This document shows positions 15,766 to 23,964 of a DNA stretch of 44,575 nucleotides, piece after piece. Both the position numbers and the translations under genes were made by a program. Location of the stretch: the NCBI GenBank assembly GCA_004557855.1, contig SFFJ01000027.1, positions 1-44,575 of the forward strand, read 5' to 3'. The stretch comes from Oscillospiraceae bacterium. Its GTDB lineage: Bacteria; Bacillota; Clostridia; Oscillospirales; Ruminococcaceae. Each line of letters opens with the position of its first letter. The stretch's first letter is position 1. The notes below the pieces were generated by a model. That model saw nothing but the letters and a program-made list of their open reading frames with translations. It did not search any database and was not told the DNA's origin.

Positions 15766-17019
15766 ATGAAAAAAGCATTTGCACTGGCACTGGCTGTGCT
15801 GATGGTTTGCACCGTGGCGTTTGCGGTTTCCACCGGGAACCAGGCCGGCTACCCCGGCGGTACCTCGGCGGCCGATAACACCTACATGCAGTCCGTCGTC
15901 CCCGGTCAGTCCATCGTTTTCACCCAGGAGGAGCTGGGCCTGACCGCCCAGAACTGGGGCAAGACCAACGGGAACTTTGACCCCAAAAAGAACTTTGTCA
16001 GCCTGACCATCCCCACCGGCAGCGATCTGATCGTGAGCCAGGGCTGGGTACAGACCGACGAGACCACCTACAAATACGTGGTGAACACCAAGCCTAACGA
16101 CACCGCCGTACTGGATAACAATGCCGATATCATCATCACCGGCGTGAAGGTGACCGTTTACGGGGTTTCCACCCCGGCGCTGAACGTGAGCTATGTGAAG
16201 GAAGTGAACGGCGTGACCAACTACGCCTATGTTTCCAGCTTTGATGAGCTGGCGAACTTTTCCGCCAAGGAGCCGGGCGAGAACTTCTGCCCCATGAACG
16301 CCAAGAGCGAGGATCACATTCTGGCCATGTGCTTTGATTACGGCCGCAAGGCCGATGAGACCGATGCGGTATTTGCCGCAGGCGGGCTGAACGTCACCAA
16401 CATGGACAAGACCGGCAAGATCCTTTACACCGTAAAGGCGGCCACCGTGGACGGCCAGTACATCACCGCCGGCAGCTGGAACCAGTCGGTTGCCGAGAAT
16501 AACGGCGGCAAGGTCAATGTTTCGGTTCCGCTGAAGGCCGGTGACAAGATCTACTTCGGCACCGTAAACTACACCACCCTTTCCCCCGCCGCCCAGAAGG
16601 CGCTGAACGACAACCTGACCCGTGCCGGTGCGACCATCAAGGCTTCCTACGGCTACGGCGCCGAGCAGGTCATCATCAACCGCCCGGCGGAGCTGACCGT
16701 GGACGGCATGGCCAAGGGCTACTGCGCCTACATGGTGCGTCAGGACGGCACGCTGGCCAACCTGAACGCCAAGTTTGACGACAACAGCGGCCTTTTGAGC
16801 TTCGGCGGCACCCTGACCGGTCCCGTTATTGTGACCGATAAGGCGCTGACTGCGACCGCCGTAAGTGCCGGCGGCAACGGCACCACCTCCGGCTCCGGTT
16901 CCGGTTCCGGCTCCACCCAGAACCCTGCGACCGGCGCTGCCGACTTCATCGGTGTGGCGGCTGCGCTGCTGGTCATCACCGGCGTTTCCGCTGCTGCCAT
17001 CTCCCTGAAGAAGGACTGA
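15766..17019 (+). CDS. Secreted cell-surface protein with NPATG sorting-like C-terminus
   Basis: This 417-residue protein has a clear signal peptide (residues 1-20, ending AFA), a beta-rich body of unknown family, a Gly-Ser linker, and the C-terminus NPATGAAD (from 386) followed by a hydrophobic segment and a KKD tail. That layout is a cell-wall sorting signal; NPxTG-like motifs resemble the NPQTN substrates of class B sortases more than LPxTG. A sortase of that class lies at 31389-32534. The ATG at 15766 has an AAAGGAG site; longer frames upstream cross non-coding sequence. Codon choice is strongly biased (AAG, GTT, ACC), suggesting high expression. The body matches no family I recognise. 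Confidence 0.85.
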   Translation: MKKAFALALAVLMVCTVAFAVSTGNQAGYPGGTSAADNTYMQSVVPGQSIVFTQEELGLTAQNWGKTNGNFDPKKNFVSLTIPTGSDLIVSQGWVQTDETTYKYVVNTKPNDTAVLDNNADIIITGVKVTVYGVSTPALNVSYVKEVNGVTNYAYVSSFDELANFSAKEPGENFCPMNAKSEDHILAMCFDYGRKADETDAVFAAGGLNVTNMDKTGKILYTVKAATVDGQYITAGSWNQSVAENNGGKVNVSVPLKAGDKIYFGTVNYTTLSPAAQKALNDNLTRAGATIKASYGYGAEQVIINRPAELTVDGMAKGYCAYMVRQDGTLANLNAKFDDNSGLLSFGGTLTGPVIVTDKALTATAVSAGGNGTTSGSGSGSGSTQNPATGAADFIGVAAALLVITGVSAAAISLKKD

Positions 17020-17064
17020 TTGCCTCCCCTGCCCGTCTCCACCGGGCACCATAGTGCGAGTACG

Positions 17065-17092
17065 CCCCCGGCCCGGATGGGTCGGGGGTTTG
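17065..17092 (+). terminator. Probable terminator of the surface-protein gene
   Basis: CCCCCG and CGGGGG arms with partial pairing inside are followed by a short T run, about 45 bp past the stop codon. The stem is imperfect. Confidence 0.4.
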
Positions 17093-17269
17093 GCGGGTTT
17101 ATGGGGGTTGGGTTTGCAGTCGCCTGCGGCGGGGAAAAGTCACCGAAGGGTGACAGCCTGCACGCCTGCCGGCGGGGCGAGCGAAGCGAGCCCGCAGAGG
17201 GATCGGGTTGGGGGGGGATTTTAGGGGATGGTCTGTAATCGGCTGCGGGCGGGGAGAAGTCACCGATAG

Positions 17270-17970
17270 GTGACAGTCAGTACGGCTCGCCGCCGGGGCG
17301 TTCCTTTTACTCGTGTAAAAGGAACCAAAACACGCTTGGGGCGCTGCCCCAAGACCCCAGTCGCTGGCTGTGCTGGATACGGATTGCTTTCCGGCGGGAG
17401 CCGGAAAGCAATCCGTACTGCGCACAGAATCGCTCCCAAGGTAGCCACGGGCGTATCTGCCCTTTCCCCCCACCCCCTTTCCCGAGGCGGGAAAGGGGCC
17501 CGGATGGGGGGGCCCGGATGGGCGGGTGAAATCAGGGGAATAGTCTAACTCTCGGGGTGTTAGGGCTTGCAAAAACCGCAAGCCGCTGACCCATGGTTAT
17601 GGTTAGCGGGGCTGGCGGTTTGCACAGAAAAGGAGGGCGTTCCCCTCCCCCGAAGCGGGGGAGGCCGGGAGGGGGCAGATGCATCTGCGATACCTTATAA
17701 GCACCGTTTAGCCCACGATCCGGGACGGCACAGCCGTTCCGGGCGGGCGTTCCGGTGCGTCGGGGTCTTGGGGTTTACCCCAAGTCGCTTTTGGGCACTT
17801 TTGGCGAGTCAAAAGTGCCACCTCGGCGGTAGCCGTACAAATCAAAACCTTTTATAAGGCTTGTCCCACCGATAGGCGATATCTCACTATTACCTAACGG
17901 GTCGCGGGGGATGGGGCGCGGGACTGCGATTTGTCGAGGAAGCATCCCCGCCGATAGGCGAGAAGAAACC
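17270..17970. repeat. Modular palindromic repeat region
   Basis: No gene was found in 17020-18027. The region holds hairpins 17300-17325 (GTTCCTTTTAC arms), 17335-17353 (CTTGGGGC), 17378-17417 (18-bp perfect stem), 17474-17500 (CCCCTTTCCCG), 17767-17784 (CTTGGGG) and 17794-17819 (GGCACTTTTG). Segment 17587-17764 recurs inverted at 44250-44425, and 17907-17970 has counterparts at 44071-44155 in a different order. The same hairpin types occur with different stem sequences in each place, so pairing rather than sequence is kept. Confidence 0.7.
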
Positions 17971-18027
17971 ATGTCACGTCCATCTGCCGGAAGGCAAAAC
18001 CCCGCCGGGGGCGGGGTTTTGGGCGGG

Positions 18028-18711
18028 CTATTTTACGATGGTGATTCGGGCATCGGGGGTGCCGGGGTTTTGCTGGACGGCGGTGAAGAACAGCGTTTGA
18101 TACACCAGCTGATCGGGGGTGCGGCTGTCGTAGCGCGTTGCAATGCGGAACCGCGGGACCTGATTGAACCGGGTGACGGCGAGGTAATCCGACAGGGTGA
18201 ATACGCCGAACAGCAGCAGGGCGGCGGCGAGGATGATGCCGATGCGGGTGGTGCATTTTGCGGCAAGCGGACGGATGATGAGATACAGGCCGGCCAGCAT
18301 CACGAGGCTGCCGAACGTGGCGTAGATGCCGCCCCAACTGCTTTCGGCGGGGAAGACGGACAGGGCGGAGATGATGATGAACAACCCGAAGACGGACAGC
18401 AGGATGCCGATGACCCTGCGGATCCCGGTTTTGGCGGTGACCTGACTGTATTCCGCCATGGCGACGGCGGTTTCTTTGATTTTTTGATCCATATTCTCGC
18501 TTTTCCTTTCTCCTTTGATGATTTCCGGGATGCTGACCCCGTAGAACTCGGCCAGCTCGACCAGCATCCCGAGATCGGGCATATTGCTGCCGGTTTCCCA
18601 GCGGGAGACCGTCCGGCCGGACACCCCCAGCTGCTCGGCGAGCTGCTCCTGTGTGAGCGCCTTCCCCCGGCGGAGGGCTTTGAGAAACGCGCCGATTTTG
18701 ATTTGATCCAT
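18028..18711 (-). CDS. Membrane-anchored HTH (XRE-type) transcriptional regulator
   Basis: This 227-residue protein has an N-terminal Cro/CI-type helix-turn-helix (about residues 4-60, with LTQEQLAEQLGVSGRTVSRW at the reading helix) and two or three membrane segments (IGILLSVFGLFIIISAL, GSLVMLAGLYLIIRPL, IGIILAAALLLFGVF). DNA-binding fused to a membrane part is common in Clostridia regulators that sense envelope conditions; the signal is not known. The ATG at 18711 has an AAAGGAGG site. It is monocistronic. The C-terminal extracytoplasmic tail of about 60 residues matches nothing I recognise. Confidence 0.85.
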   Translation of the reverse strand: MDQIKIGAFLKALRRGKALTQEQLAEQLGVSGRTVSRWETGSNMPDLGMLVELAEFYGVSIPEIIKGERKSENMDQKIKETAVAMAEYSQVTAKTGIRRVIGILLSVFGLFIIISALSVFPAESSWGGIYATFGSLVMLAGLYLIIRPLAAKCTTRIGIILAAALLLFGVFTLSDYLAVTRFNQVPRFRIATRYDSRTPDQLVYQTLFFTAVQQNPGTPDARITIVK

Positions 18712-18906
18712 GTGGGCGGCCTCCTTTCCTCTTTGAGTATAGCGCCGCGCCTGCCGCGGGAACACGACACAAAGCGAGAAATGCCGTTTTTTTGCGGGGC
18801 GGGGCGGCCTCGGGTTCATTTTATCATGGCGGGGGTCGGGGTGCAAGGCGGGGGATGTGCGGGAGGTCGGGGGGCGGGGTTGGTGGAGGGCACGGGGTTG
18901 GTGGGG

Positions 18907-18983
18907 GGCCGCAGGCCCGGCGGCGAAGCCGCCGACGCGGGCGGAGCCCGCGGGTTTCGGCGAAGCCGAAACGGCCTGCGGCC
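18907..18983. repeat. Cloverleaf repeat copy 10
   Basis: Closing arms GGCCGCAGGCC and GGCCTGCGGCC enclose hairpins with arms CGGCGGC, CGCGGGC and GTTTCGGC (loops GAA, GGA, GAA). Compared with copy 12 every stem base is the same and only the middle base of each loop differs. Confidence 0.85.
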
Positions 18984-19066
18984 GGAGGGGCGGTTTGATG
19001 GGGCGGGCGGTTGCAATGGGGCGGGAATTGGGGTAAAATAAGGGAAAAGCCGGTGGGTGGCTCGGC

Positions 19067-19147
19067 GGGCCCGCAGGGCGTTCCGGCGGAGCCGGAACCG
19101 GCGGCGGAGCCGCCGAGCCCGCCGCAGGCGGGCTGCCCTGCGGGCCC
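19067..19147. repeat. Cloverleaf repeat copy 11
   Basis: Closing arms GGGCCCGCAGGGC and GCCCTGCGGGCCC enclose hairpins with arms GTTCCGGC, CGGCGGC and AGCCCGCC (loops GGA, GGA, GCA). It lies upstream of ymdB; between it and ymdB a GGCTTGCAGGGGCTTGC-like direct repeat occurs near 19160 and 19220. Confidence 0.8.
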
Positions 19148-19319
19148 TCGGCCTGCGGCTTGCAGGGGCTTGCCGGGGGAAGCTGCGGATTCTTTGCAGG
19201 ATAGAAAAGGATGGGTACGGCTTGCAGGGGCTTGCAAGGATAGGGGCTTGGTTTTTTGCAGGTCGATAAGCCGGGCCATAATTATAAATCAGTACAAGGG
19301 ATGAGTGGGGAGTAAAAAG

Positions 19320-20093
19320 ATGAAGATATTGTTTGTGGGCGATGTGGTACGGCAGGCAGGGTGCGACTTTTTGCGGCGGGAGCTGCCGAACCTGCGGCGC
19401 TTTTACGGGGCGGATATGACCATCGTGAATGGGGAAAACGCTGCCGAGGGCAACGGCATCCTGCCGGGGAGCGCCGAGCTGATCCTGGATGCGGGGGCGG
19501 ATGTCATCACGCTGGGGAACCATGCGCTGCGACGCCGGGAGATCTACCCCGTACTGGAGGAAAGCGACCGCATCATCCGGCCGGCGAACTTTCACGACAG
19601 CGCCCCGGGGCGGGGCTGGTGCATTTACGACTGCCCCGGAAAGCCGCGGGTGGTGGTCATCAACCTGCAGGGAAACTACCTGCTGGAAAGCCACGAAAAT
19701 GCATTTGACTGCATGGACCGCCTGCTGGGGGAGATCGATGCGCCGATAAAAATTGTGGATTTTCACGCCGAGGCGACCTCCGAGAAGATTTGCATGGGGC
19801 TGTACCTGGACGGGCGGGTAAGCGCCGTCATCGGGACGCATACCCATATACAAACGGCGGACGAACGGCTGCTGCCCGGCGGCACCGCCTATATCACCGA
19901 TGCGGGGATGTGCGGGGTGTTTGACTCGGCGCTGGGGCTGGCCCCCGAACCCGCCATCCGGCGGTTCAGGACGGGGCTGCCCACCCGGTTTGAGAGCGTG
20001 CGGGGCCCGGTGCGGCTTTCCGGGGTGCTGCTGGAGGTGGACGGGAAAACCGGAAAGGCTGTTGATATCAAGCGGGTGAATGTGGACGGATAA
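19320..20093 (+). CDS. ymdB: YmdB-family metallophosphoesterase
   Basis: This 257-residue protein belongs to the YmdB family (TIGR00282), which hydrolyses 2',3'-cyclic nucleotides and in Bacillus subtilis affects biofilm and motility decisions. Metal-site motifs are FVGDVV (Asp8), VNGENAAEG, LGNHALRR and GTHTHIQTAD. Length is normal. The ATG at 19320 (MKILFVGDVV) follows GGGGAG; an earlier in-frame start would add four residues without a better site. RemA, another biofilm regulator, is encoded 21 kb away, but no link is shown by position. Confidence 0.93.
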   Translation: MKILFVGDVVRQAGCDFLRRELPNLRRFYGADMTIVNGENAAEGNGILPGSAELILDAGADVITLGNHALRRREIYPVLEESDRIIRPANFHDSAPGRGWCIYDCPGKPRVVVINLQGNYLLESHENAFDCMDRLLGEIDAPIKIVDFHAEATSEKICMGLYLDGRVSAVIGTHTHIQTADERLLPGGTAYITDAGMCGVFDSALGLAPEPAIRRFRTGLPTRFESVRGPVRLSGVLLEVDGKTGKAVDIKRVNVDG

Positions 20094-20115
20094 CCGGCGT
20101 GCTGCCGGGGGGATG

Positions 20116-20380
20116 TGCGGCGGGGCGGATGGGAAAGCGGAACGTCCGCCGGATAAAGGAGCCCCGCTATAATAATGAAAAGCGCCGGTTTGCGGCGGGG
20201 TGGAACGGCTGCCCGGAAAGTGAGCTGTATATCCGCAAAGAGCGTGTGCGGATTTTGCGGCGGGGCGGAGCATCTGCCCGGAAAGTGAGCCGGATAGCCG
20301 GGAAATGACGGCACGAGCCCTGCGGCGGGGCGGATGGGAAAACTGAACATCTGCTGAACAAATGGGGCGCAGGGTTGCCA
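20116..20380 (+). repeat. Four direct repeats upstream of the yloU promoter
   Basis: The start TGCGGCGGGG recurs at 20116, 20191, 20256 and 20321 (intervals 75, 65, 65 bp). Units 2 and 3 share CTGCCCGGAAAGTGAGC, and units 1 and 4 share GGCGGATGGGAAA. The last unit runs into the -35 box of the yloU promoter. No gene was found in 20094-20462. Confidence 0.65.
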
Positions 20381-20403
20381 GAACCGAAAAAGTATAGTAT
20401 AAT
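20375..20403 (+). promoter_or_regulatory. Promoter of the yloU-fakA operon
   Basis: TTGCCA and a perfect TATAAT are separated by 17 nt, about 60 nt upstream of the first start codon. Confidence 0.75.
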
Positions 20404-20462
20404 TAGTGATCGGCAAAAACATTTTGCGGCCTGACGGCCGCCGCTAAAACGGAGGGATATTG

Positions 20463-20810
20463 ATGATAGGCTACGAAAACACAATGGGCACCGTGGAGAT
20501 CTCGCAGGAATACTTTGCAAACCTGATCGGCATGGCCGCCTCCGAGTGCTACGGCGTCGCCGGGATGATCAATTCCACCTACCAGGGACTGCGCTACGCC
20601 ATCACCCGCAGCGATGTGCCCGATAAGGGCGTGCGGGTAAAGACCACCGACGGCCAGCTGATCGTGGATATCCACATTGCCGTGACCTACGGCATCAACA
20701 TCAGCGCCATCGTGCAGAGCATCATCCACAATGTGCGCTACAAGGTGGAGGACTGCACCGGCTTTAAGGTAGCGCGGGTAAATGTATATGTGGATGAGAT
20801 GACCGCCTGA
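20463..20810 (+). CDS. yloU: Asp23/Gls24-family envelope stress protein
   Basis: This 115-residue protein has the full Asp23 fold pattern: MGTVEISQEYFANLIGMAA at the N-terminus, then a VTYGINISAIVQSIIHNV helix and VNVYVDEM at the end. It is thought to be a membrane-associated envelope homeostasis factor. It is directly upstream of fakA, the conserved YloU-YloV pair of Firmicutes. The ATG at 20463 with GGAGG seven bases upstream is preferred over an adjacent TTG. Confidence 0.92.
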   Translation: MIGYENTMGTVEISQEYFANLIGMAASECYGVAGMINSTYQGLRYAITRSDVPDKGVRVKTTDGQLIVDIHIAVTYGINISAIVQSIIHNVRYKVEDCTGFKVARVNVYVDEMTA

Positions 20811-20876
20811 TACGGCTCTCCCGTTATTTTGCAATGTGCAGGGAGCGCCGCACGGCGCACCCGGAAGGAGTACGAT

Positions 20877-22553
20877 TTGATCACCGCAAAGCAGTTGTCG
20901 GAGGCCTATATCTCCGGCGCAAATAATATTGAAAACAACCGCCAGAAGGTGGACGCCCTGAACGTTTTCCCCGTTCCGGACGGCGACACCGGCACCAACA
21001 TGAGCATGACCATGGGCGCCGCCCGTGAGGAGCTTTTGCACAACAGCTATACCACCGTGGGCGATGTGGCCGGCAAAGCGGCCTCCGCACTGCTGCGGGG
21101 CGCCCGCGGCAATTCCGGCGTTATCACCTCGCTTTTGTTCCGCGGCTTTAGCAAGGGGCTGAAGCACAAGACCGAGGCCTGCGCCGCCGACCTGGTAGAG
21201 GCGCTGGAGATCGGCGTGGCGGCCGCCTATAAGGCCGTTATGAAGCCCACCGAGGGGACCATCCTGACGGTGGCGAGAGTGGCGGCCGAAAAAAGCCGTG
21301 CCGTTCTGACCGAAGCGACGGAGCCCCTGGAGATCTGGGATCTCATCATTGAATATGCCGAGGACGCCCTGGCCCACACCCCCGAACAGCTGCCGGTGCT
21401 GAAAAAGGCCGGCGTGGTGGACGCCGGCGGGCAGGGACTGGTGTATATCTTCAAGGGGATGCGGCAGGTATTTGCCGGTGAGGGCATGGTGCCCGGTACC
21501 GCAGGCAGCGCCGCCGCCCCGACCGATGAGGAGGCTGTTACCGTGGTGAACGCTGCCGGTGAGGTGGAGGAAGTGGACATCAATAACCCCTACTGCACCG
21601 AATTTTTGGTGATGCGGGACGACCCCGACCACGATCCCGCCGGACTGCGGGCCTATCTGGAATCGATAGGTGACTGCGTGGTGGTGGTGGACGATGATGA
21701 GATCATCAAGTGCCACGTGCATACCGCCCACCCCGGTCTGGCGCTGGAAAAGGCGGCGACCTACGGGATGCTGACCAAGCTGAAGATCGAGAATATGATA
21801 GAGCAGCACAAGGCGCAGGTGGAAAGCGTCAAGGAGCAGCAGAAGGCTGCCGAGCCGAAGGCGGTCGAGATCGACCCGGCGCTGGCGGCGGGCTTTGTGG
21901 CGGTGGCCGCCGGTGACGGCGTGCAGCAGCTCTTTACCGATCTCGGTGTGCAGCAGATCGTAAGCGGCGGGCAGACCATGAACCCCTCCACCGAGGATAT
22001 TCTGCATGCGGCGGAGCAGGTGCCTGCCATGGACGTTTACGTTCTGCCCAACAATAAGAATATAGTAATGGCGGCGGAGCAGGCGGCGCGCCTTGCCCGT
22101 ACCAGCGGGGTGCGGCGCATCCATGTGGTGCCCACCACCACCATCCCGCAGGGGATCAGCGCCATGATGGCCTACGACGAAAGCGCCGAGGTAAAGGCGA
22201 ATGTGGAGGCGATGCAGGAGGCGGCCGAGCACGTGCAAAGCGGCTCGGTGACCTTTGCGGCGCGGGACAGCGACTACGACGGGCATCAGATCCACGAGGG
22301 CGAGCTGCTGGCACTGGAGAACGGCAAGGTGGCCTTTACCGGGACCGATCTCGGCTCGGTGACGGCGAAGATCGCCAAGGACCTGATGCGGGAGGACAGC
22401 CAGTTCATCACCCTGCTGTACGGCGCCGATGTGAGCGAGGAGACGGCCGGCGAGGTGGAGGAAGCGGTGCGTGCCCTGCTGCCGGAGGACGTGGAGCTGA
22501 CGTTGGCCTACGGCGGCCAACCGGTGTACTATTTCCTCATCTCGGTGGAATAA
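20877..22553 (+). CDS. fakA: Fatty acid kinase subunit A (DAK2-domain YloV)
   Basis: FakA phosphorylates fatty acids bound to a FakB (DegV) partner so that external fatty acids can enter phospholipid synthesis. The 558-residue protein has the N-terminal DhaL/DAK2 kinase domain with nucleotide-binding PVPDGDTGTNM (32-42) and RGARGNSG, a linker rich in acidic residues, and the C-terminal YloV domain (DGHQIHEGELLALENG). The TTG at 20877 was chosen because GGAAGGAG lies six bases upstream, giving MITAKQLSEAY. No FakB gene is in the window. A T-tailed terminator follows at 22572. Confidence 0.93.
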   Translation: MITAKQLSEAYISGANNIENNRQKVDALNVFPVPDGDTGTNMSMTMGAAREELLHNSYTTVGDVAGKAASALLRGARGNSGVITSLLFRGFSKGLKHKTEACAADLVEALEIGVAAAYKAVMKPTEGTILTVARVAAEKSRAVLTEATEPLEIWDLIIEYAEDALAHTPEQLPVLKKAGVVDAGGQGLVYIFKGMRQVFAGEGMVPGTAGSAAAPTDEEAVTVVNAAGEVEEVDINNPYCTEFLVMRDDPDHDPAGLRAYLESIGDCVVVVDDDEIIKCHVHTAHPGLALEKAATYGMLTKLKIENMIEQHKAQVESVKEQQKAAEPKAVEIDPALAAGFVAVAAGDGVQQLFTDLGVQQIVSGGQTMNPSTEDILHAAEQVPAMDVYVLPNNKNIVMAAEQAARLARTSGVRRIHVVPTTTIPQGISAMMAYDESAEVKANVEAMQEAAEHVQSGSVTFAARDSDYDGHQIHEGELLALENGKVAFTGTDLGSVTAKIAKDLMREDSQFITLLYGADVSEETAGEVEEAVRALLPEDVELTLAYGGQPVYYFLISVE

Positions 22554-22571
22554 AACAGAATAGAATGGATG

Positions 22572-22605
22572 CTCCCCTCGGTCGAATGGCCGGGGGGAGT
22601 TTTTT
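22572..22605 (+). terminator. Terminator of yloU-fakA
   Basis: Arms CTCCCCTCGG and CCGGGGGGAG pair with one bulge, followed by six T residues. Confidence 0.75.
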
Positions 22606-22628
22606 GGCTTTGGGGGGGAGTTGGTGCA

Positions 22629-22705
22629 GGCCGCAGGCCCGGCGGCGGAGCCGCCGACGCGGGCGAAGCCCGCGGGTTTCGGCGGAGCCGAAACGGCCTG
22701 CGGCC
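22629..22705. repeat. Cloverleaf repeat copy 12
   Basis: Closing arms GGCCGCAGGCC and GGCCTGCGGCC enclose hairpins with arms CGGCGGC, CGCGGGC and GTTTCGGC (loops GGA, GAA, GGA). It has the same stems as copy 10. Confidence 0.85.
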
Positions 22706-22752
22706 GGGGGCGGGGTTTGATTTTTTGGGGGCTTTGGGGGAGGGTTTGGTGC

Positions 22753-22835
22753 GGGCCGCAGGCCCGGCGGCGGAGCCGCCGACGCAGCCCGAAGGGCTGC
22801 GTGCCCCCGCTGAAGGCGGGGGCGGCCTGCGGCCC
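22753..22835. repeat. Cloverleaf repeat copy 13
   Basis: Closing arms GGGCCGCAGGCC and GGCCTGCGGCCC enclose hairpins with arms CGGCGGC, CGCAGCCC and GCCCCCGC (loops GGA, GAA, GAA). It lies 48 bp after copy 12 in the convergent gap between fakA and the kinase-like gene. Confidence 0.8.
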
Positions 22836-22850
22836 GATCCGGGCGGCTGC

Positions 22851-22883
22851 GAAAAAACAGCCCTGACCGGGGACGGTCAGGGC
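22851..22883 (-). terminator. Terminator of the histidine-kinase-like gene
   Basis: On the minus strand the arms GCCCTGACC and GGTCAGGGC pair perfectly and are followed by a T6 run, 6 bp after the stop codon. Confidence 0.8.
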
Positions 22884-22888
22884 GGGGG

Positions 22889-23692
22889 TTACGGCTGGGA
22901 GTAGGGCCATGGGGGGGTGATGTATTCGCAGAGGACGGTGTATAAAGGAGAAAAGGTATCCTGCAGGTAGGGCGGGGCGGGACTGCGCAAAAGGGCGGGG
23001 AGCTCATTACAGAGGGGCAGCGAGCAAACGGCGGCGGTGCCCTCCCCGGTGCTGACGATCCGCAGAGAGCCGCCATGGGTTTCCAGCACACGGCGGGCCA
23101 GGGGCAGCCCCAGCCCCAGCGACTGATACGGCAGGCCGTCCCGGTTGAGGGAGGTGTAGGGCTCGAATACCGAGTCGAGACGGTCGGGGGCGATGCCGCA
23201 GCCGGTATCGCTGACGGTGATGACCGCCTGCTCCCCGACGATGCTGCCCCGCACCGTCACCGAGGTGCCGTCCTCGGCGGCGTCCAGCGCATTGCTGATG
23301 AGGTGCAGCACCGCACGCATGAGCATTTCCTCATCGGCGCGCACCGTTTCCCGTGTTTCGGGGAGGTCATACTGCAGGGTGCTGCCGCTGACACCCAGCA
23401 GCAGACGGGCGGCCTCCAGGCCCTCCCGCAGGTGCGGCCACAGCGGGAAAACGGTCATGGCGTTTTCGGCGGGCTCGTATTTTTCGGCGGCGGAGATACT
23501 ATCGGCCACCCGCAGCAGGCGGTAGCCGGAAAGCAGTACCCCCTCCAGCTCCTGCCGGAGATAGGGGGTCAGCAGCTCCTCGTGGGCGGCAAGGCTGCGA
23601 ATATGAGAAAACAGATCGGTAAGGGGACGGCGCATGGCCGTTGATACTGCCGATGCGTAATCCGGTTTGTATTCCAGTTTATCCTGTTCCAC
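22889..23692 (-). CDS. Histidine-kinase-like ATPase without the phospho-accepting histidine
   Basis: This 267-residue soluble protein has a C-terminal HATPase_c domain with an N-box (LISNALDAAEDG), G1 (DTGCGIAPD) and G2 (GLGLPLARRVLETHGG). Where the dimerisation helix would have HELRTPL it reads TAMRRPLT, so no phosphorylatable histidine is present in the usual place. A proline-rich tail of about 45 residues follows. No response regulator or membrane segment is present. It may be a regulatory ATPase or a partner that modulates another kinase. The GTG at 23692 has an AAAGGAGG site and a promoter upstream; the in-frame ATG at 23758 overlaps that promoter's -35 box and is unlikely. Confidence 0.8.
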   Translation of the reverse strand: MEQDKLEYKPDYASAVSTAMRRPLTDLFSHIRSLAAHEELLTPYLRQELEGVLLSGYRLLRVADSISAAEKYEPAENAMTVFPLWPHLREGLEAARLLLGVSGSTLQYDLPETRETVRADEEMLMRAVLHLISNALDAAEDGTSVTVRGSIVGEQAVITVSDTGCGIAPDRLDSVFEPYTSLNRDGLPYQSLGLGLPLARRVLETHGGSLRIVSTGEGTAAVCSLPLCNELPALLRSPAPPYLQDTFSPLYTVLCEYITPPWPYSQP

Positions 23693-23729
23693 AGGGCGCC
23701 CTCCTTTTTCGACAAATTTCGACAACGCT

Positions 23730-23758
23730 ATTTTACCACAATTTAGCGGCGCTGTCAT
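23730..23758 (-). promoter_or_regulatory. Promoter of the histidine-kinase-like gene
   Basis: On the minus strand ATGACA and TAAAAT are separated by 17 nt, each one base off consensus, about 38 nt upstream of the GTG start. Confidence 0.6.
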
Positions 23759-23840
23759 GCCATTTTTGCCGCCGGGGAGTGTTTTCTTCGGTATTATTTC
23801 CGGTTTTTACCCCATCATCGGCCATTCGGGGCATGAAAGA

Positions 23841-23913
23841 TTGTAAAAAAGGCTATAATTTGTTATACTTCCGGTGAAAAGCTCTTGCAGTTTGCGAGAG
23901 AATGTTATAAAAT
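23841..23913 (+). promoter_or_regulatory. Two candidate promoters of gap
   Basis: TTGTAA (23841) and TATAAT (23864) form one pair, and TTGCAG (23885) and TAAAAT (23908) another, each with a 17-nt spacer. The second is about 50 nt before the start codon. Confidence 0.55.
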
Positions 23914-23964
23914 AGACAATGTAAGCACTGACCCCAAAATCTAAACTATAAGGAGAGATTTTTT

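Noticed and set aside
17567..17857. Related open frames at 17567-17857 and 44019-44453 as a gene family
   Set aside because: The similarity comes from the shared inverted repeat, continues outside the frames, and has no ribosome-binding site or sensible protein composition.
20403..22910. Long minus-strand frame (835 codons) opposite yloU and fakA
   Set aside because: It crosses two cloverleaf repeats and a terminator and is the shadow of genes with clear family motifs.
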